Assembly (NCBI GenBank): GCA_020026355.1
Contig: JAHHQP010000053.1
Coordinates: forward strand, 1 to 6,675
Origin: Bacteroidales bacterium
Lineage (GTDB): Bacteria; Bacteroidota; Bacteroidia; Bacteroidales; UBA932
Reading direction: 5' to 3'
DNA length: 6,675 nucleotides
The notes beneath the pieces were generated by a model. That model did not search any database and was not told the origin of the DNA. It saw only the letters and a list, made by a program, of their open reading frames with translations. Position numbers and translations under genes: made by a program. Of this stretch, positions 6,483 through 6,675 are shown in pieces (position 1 is the stretch's first letter; each line of letters starts with the position of its first letter).

Positions 6483-6502
6483 TATCAATATCATCCTTGA
6501 TA
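6483..6502. promoter_or_regulatory. Inverted repeat, candidate operator of the fimbrillin-protease operon
   Basis: TATCAA (6483-6488) and TTGATA (6497-6502) form a perfect 6-bp inverted repeat around an 8-base spacer, so the half-site centres are 14 bases apart. It covers roughly -22 to -41 of the predicted operon promoter, where a dimeric regulator could activate or block transcription. The AT-rich setting makes a 6-bp match by chance fairly easy. Confidence 0.33.
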
Positions 6503-6547
6503 CTGTGCCTTAAATTAGGGCAAGAAGAAATATCTTACAAAGATGTT

Positions 6548-6572
6548 GCCGGACAAAATTTTTTTTGTCGGC
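6548..6572. repeat. Inverted repeat in the upstream intergenic region
   Basis: GACAAAA (6552-6558) pairs with TTTTGTC (6563-6569) around a TTTT loop. The stem extends to GCC/GGC (6548-6550 and 6570-6572) across a single bulged G at 6551, giving 10 pairs in total. It lies about 90 bases upstream of the operon promoter. No T run follows on either strand, so it could be an operator or a fortuitous hairpin and is not clearly a terminator. Confidence 0.4.
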
Positions 6573-6648
6573 TTAACGATGCGATTGATAGGGAGTTACG
6601 CCTTTGACAGCTTTCATTGCCGTAAAAAAGAGCAAAAATTTCGCGAAA

Positions 6649-6656
6649 TAAATTTG
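6649..6656 (+). promoter_or_regulatory. Possible -7 element for a rightward gene starting at the window edge
   Basis: TAAATTTG is an exact TAnnTTTG match on the plus strand, and an ATG follows at 6671-6673, 14 bases after the box. This spacing resembles the short leaders seen elsewhere in the window and would make the gene divergent from the fimbrillin operon. No TTG lies at the -33 distance, and only five coding bases are visible, so the gene itself cannot be confirmed. Confidence 0.3.
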
Positions 6657-6675
6657 CAGGATAGAAAATAATGTC

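Overview
The window (about 50% GC by eye) looks like the chromosome of a Bacteroidales bacterium, probably a host-associated one. Evidence: two fimbrillin-type (Mfa-like) lipoproteins, a DUF4293-like four-helix membrane protein, an AT-rich start-site style with few Shine-Dalgarno sequences, and several exact copies of the Bacteroidota -7 promoter element TAnnTTTG in front of genes. No genus can be named from the sequence alone.

Layout. Positions 1-40 are edge sequence with no recognisable gene. 41-1294 (-) encodes a FabF-type 3-oxoacyl-ACP synthase with its own promoter (1325-1352). Divergent from it, 1425-2339 (+) encodes a membrane-anchored LytTR DNA-binding regulator. It converges on 2358-2795 (-), a small four-helix membrane protein. 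From the next AT-rich divergent promoter region, 2879-3742 (+) encodes a uridine-phosphorylase-like nucleoside phosphorylase, followed by a 17-bp perfect hairpin (3763-3803). These first four genes look like ordinary housekeeping or regulatory content with no evident shared pathway.

The right half (3828-6436, -) is a two-gene accessory operon and the most interesting part of the window. The first gene (5564-6436) is a fimbrillin-family lipoprotein. The second (3828-5552), 11 bp downstream with a good ribosome binding site, is a lipoprotein in which a complete fimbrillin-like domain is fused to a C-terminal IdeS/Mac-type (peptidase family C58-like fold, immunoglobulin-degrading) cysteine protease domain. 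The catalytic Cys, His and oxyanion Lys are recognisable, but the acidic triad position is altered. The two fimbrillin parts share motifs and look paralogous. The operon has a TAnnTTTG promoter (6468-6475) preceded by an inverted repeat (6483-6502) placed where an operator would be expected. A plausible overall reading is a surface- or pilus-tethered protease aimed at host immunoglobulin or another host protein, together with a companion fimbrillin. The substrate is inference.

The last 239 bp (6437-6675) are non-coding and AT-rich, with a second hairpin (6548-6572) and, at the very edge, a promoter-like element facing right toward a possible ATG at 6671. No tRNA, rRNA, CRISPR, insertion sequence or integrase was seen.
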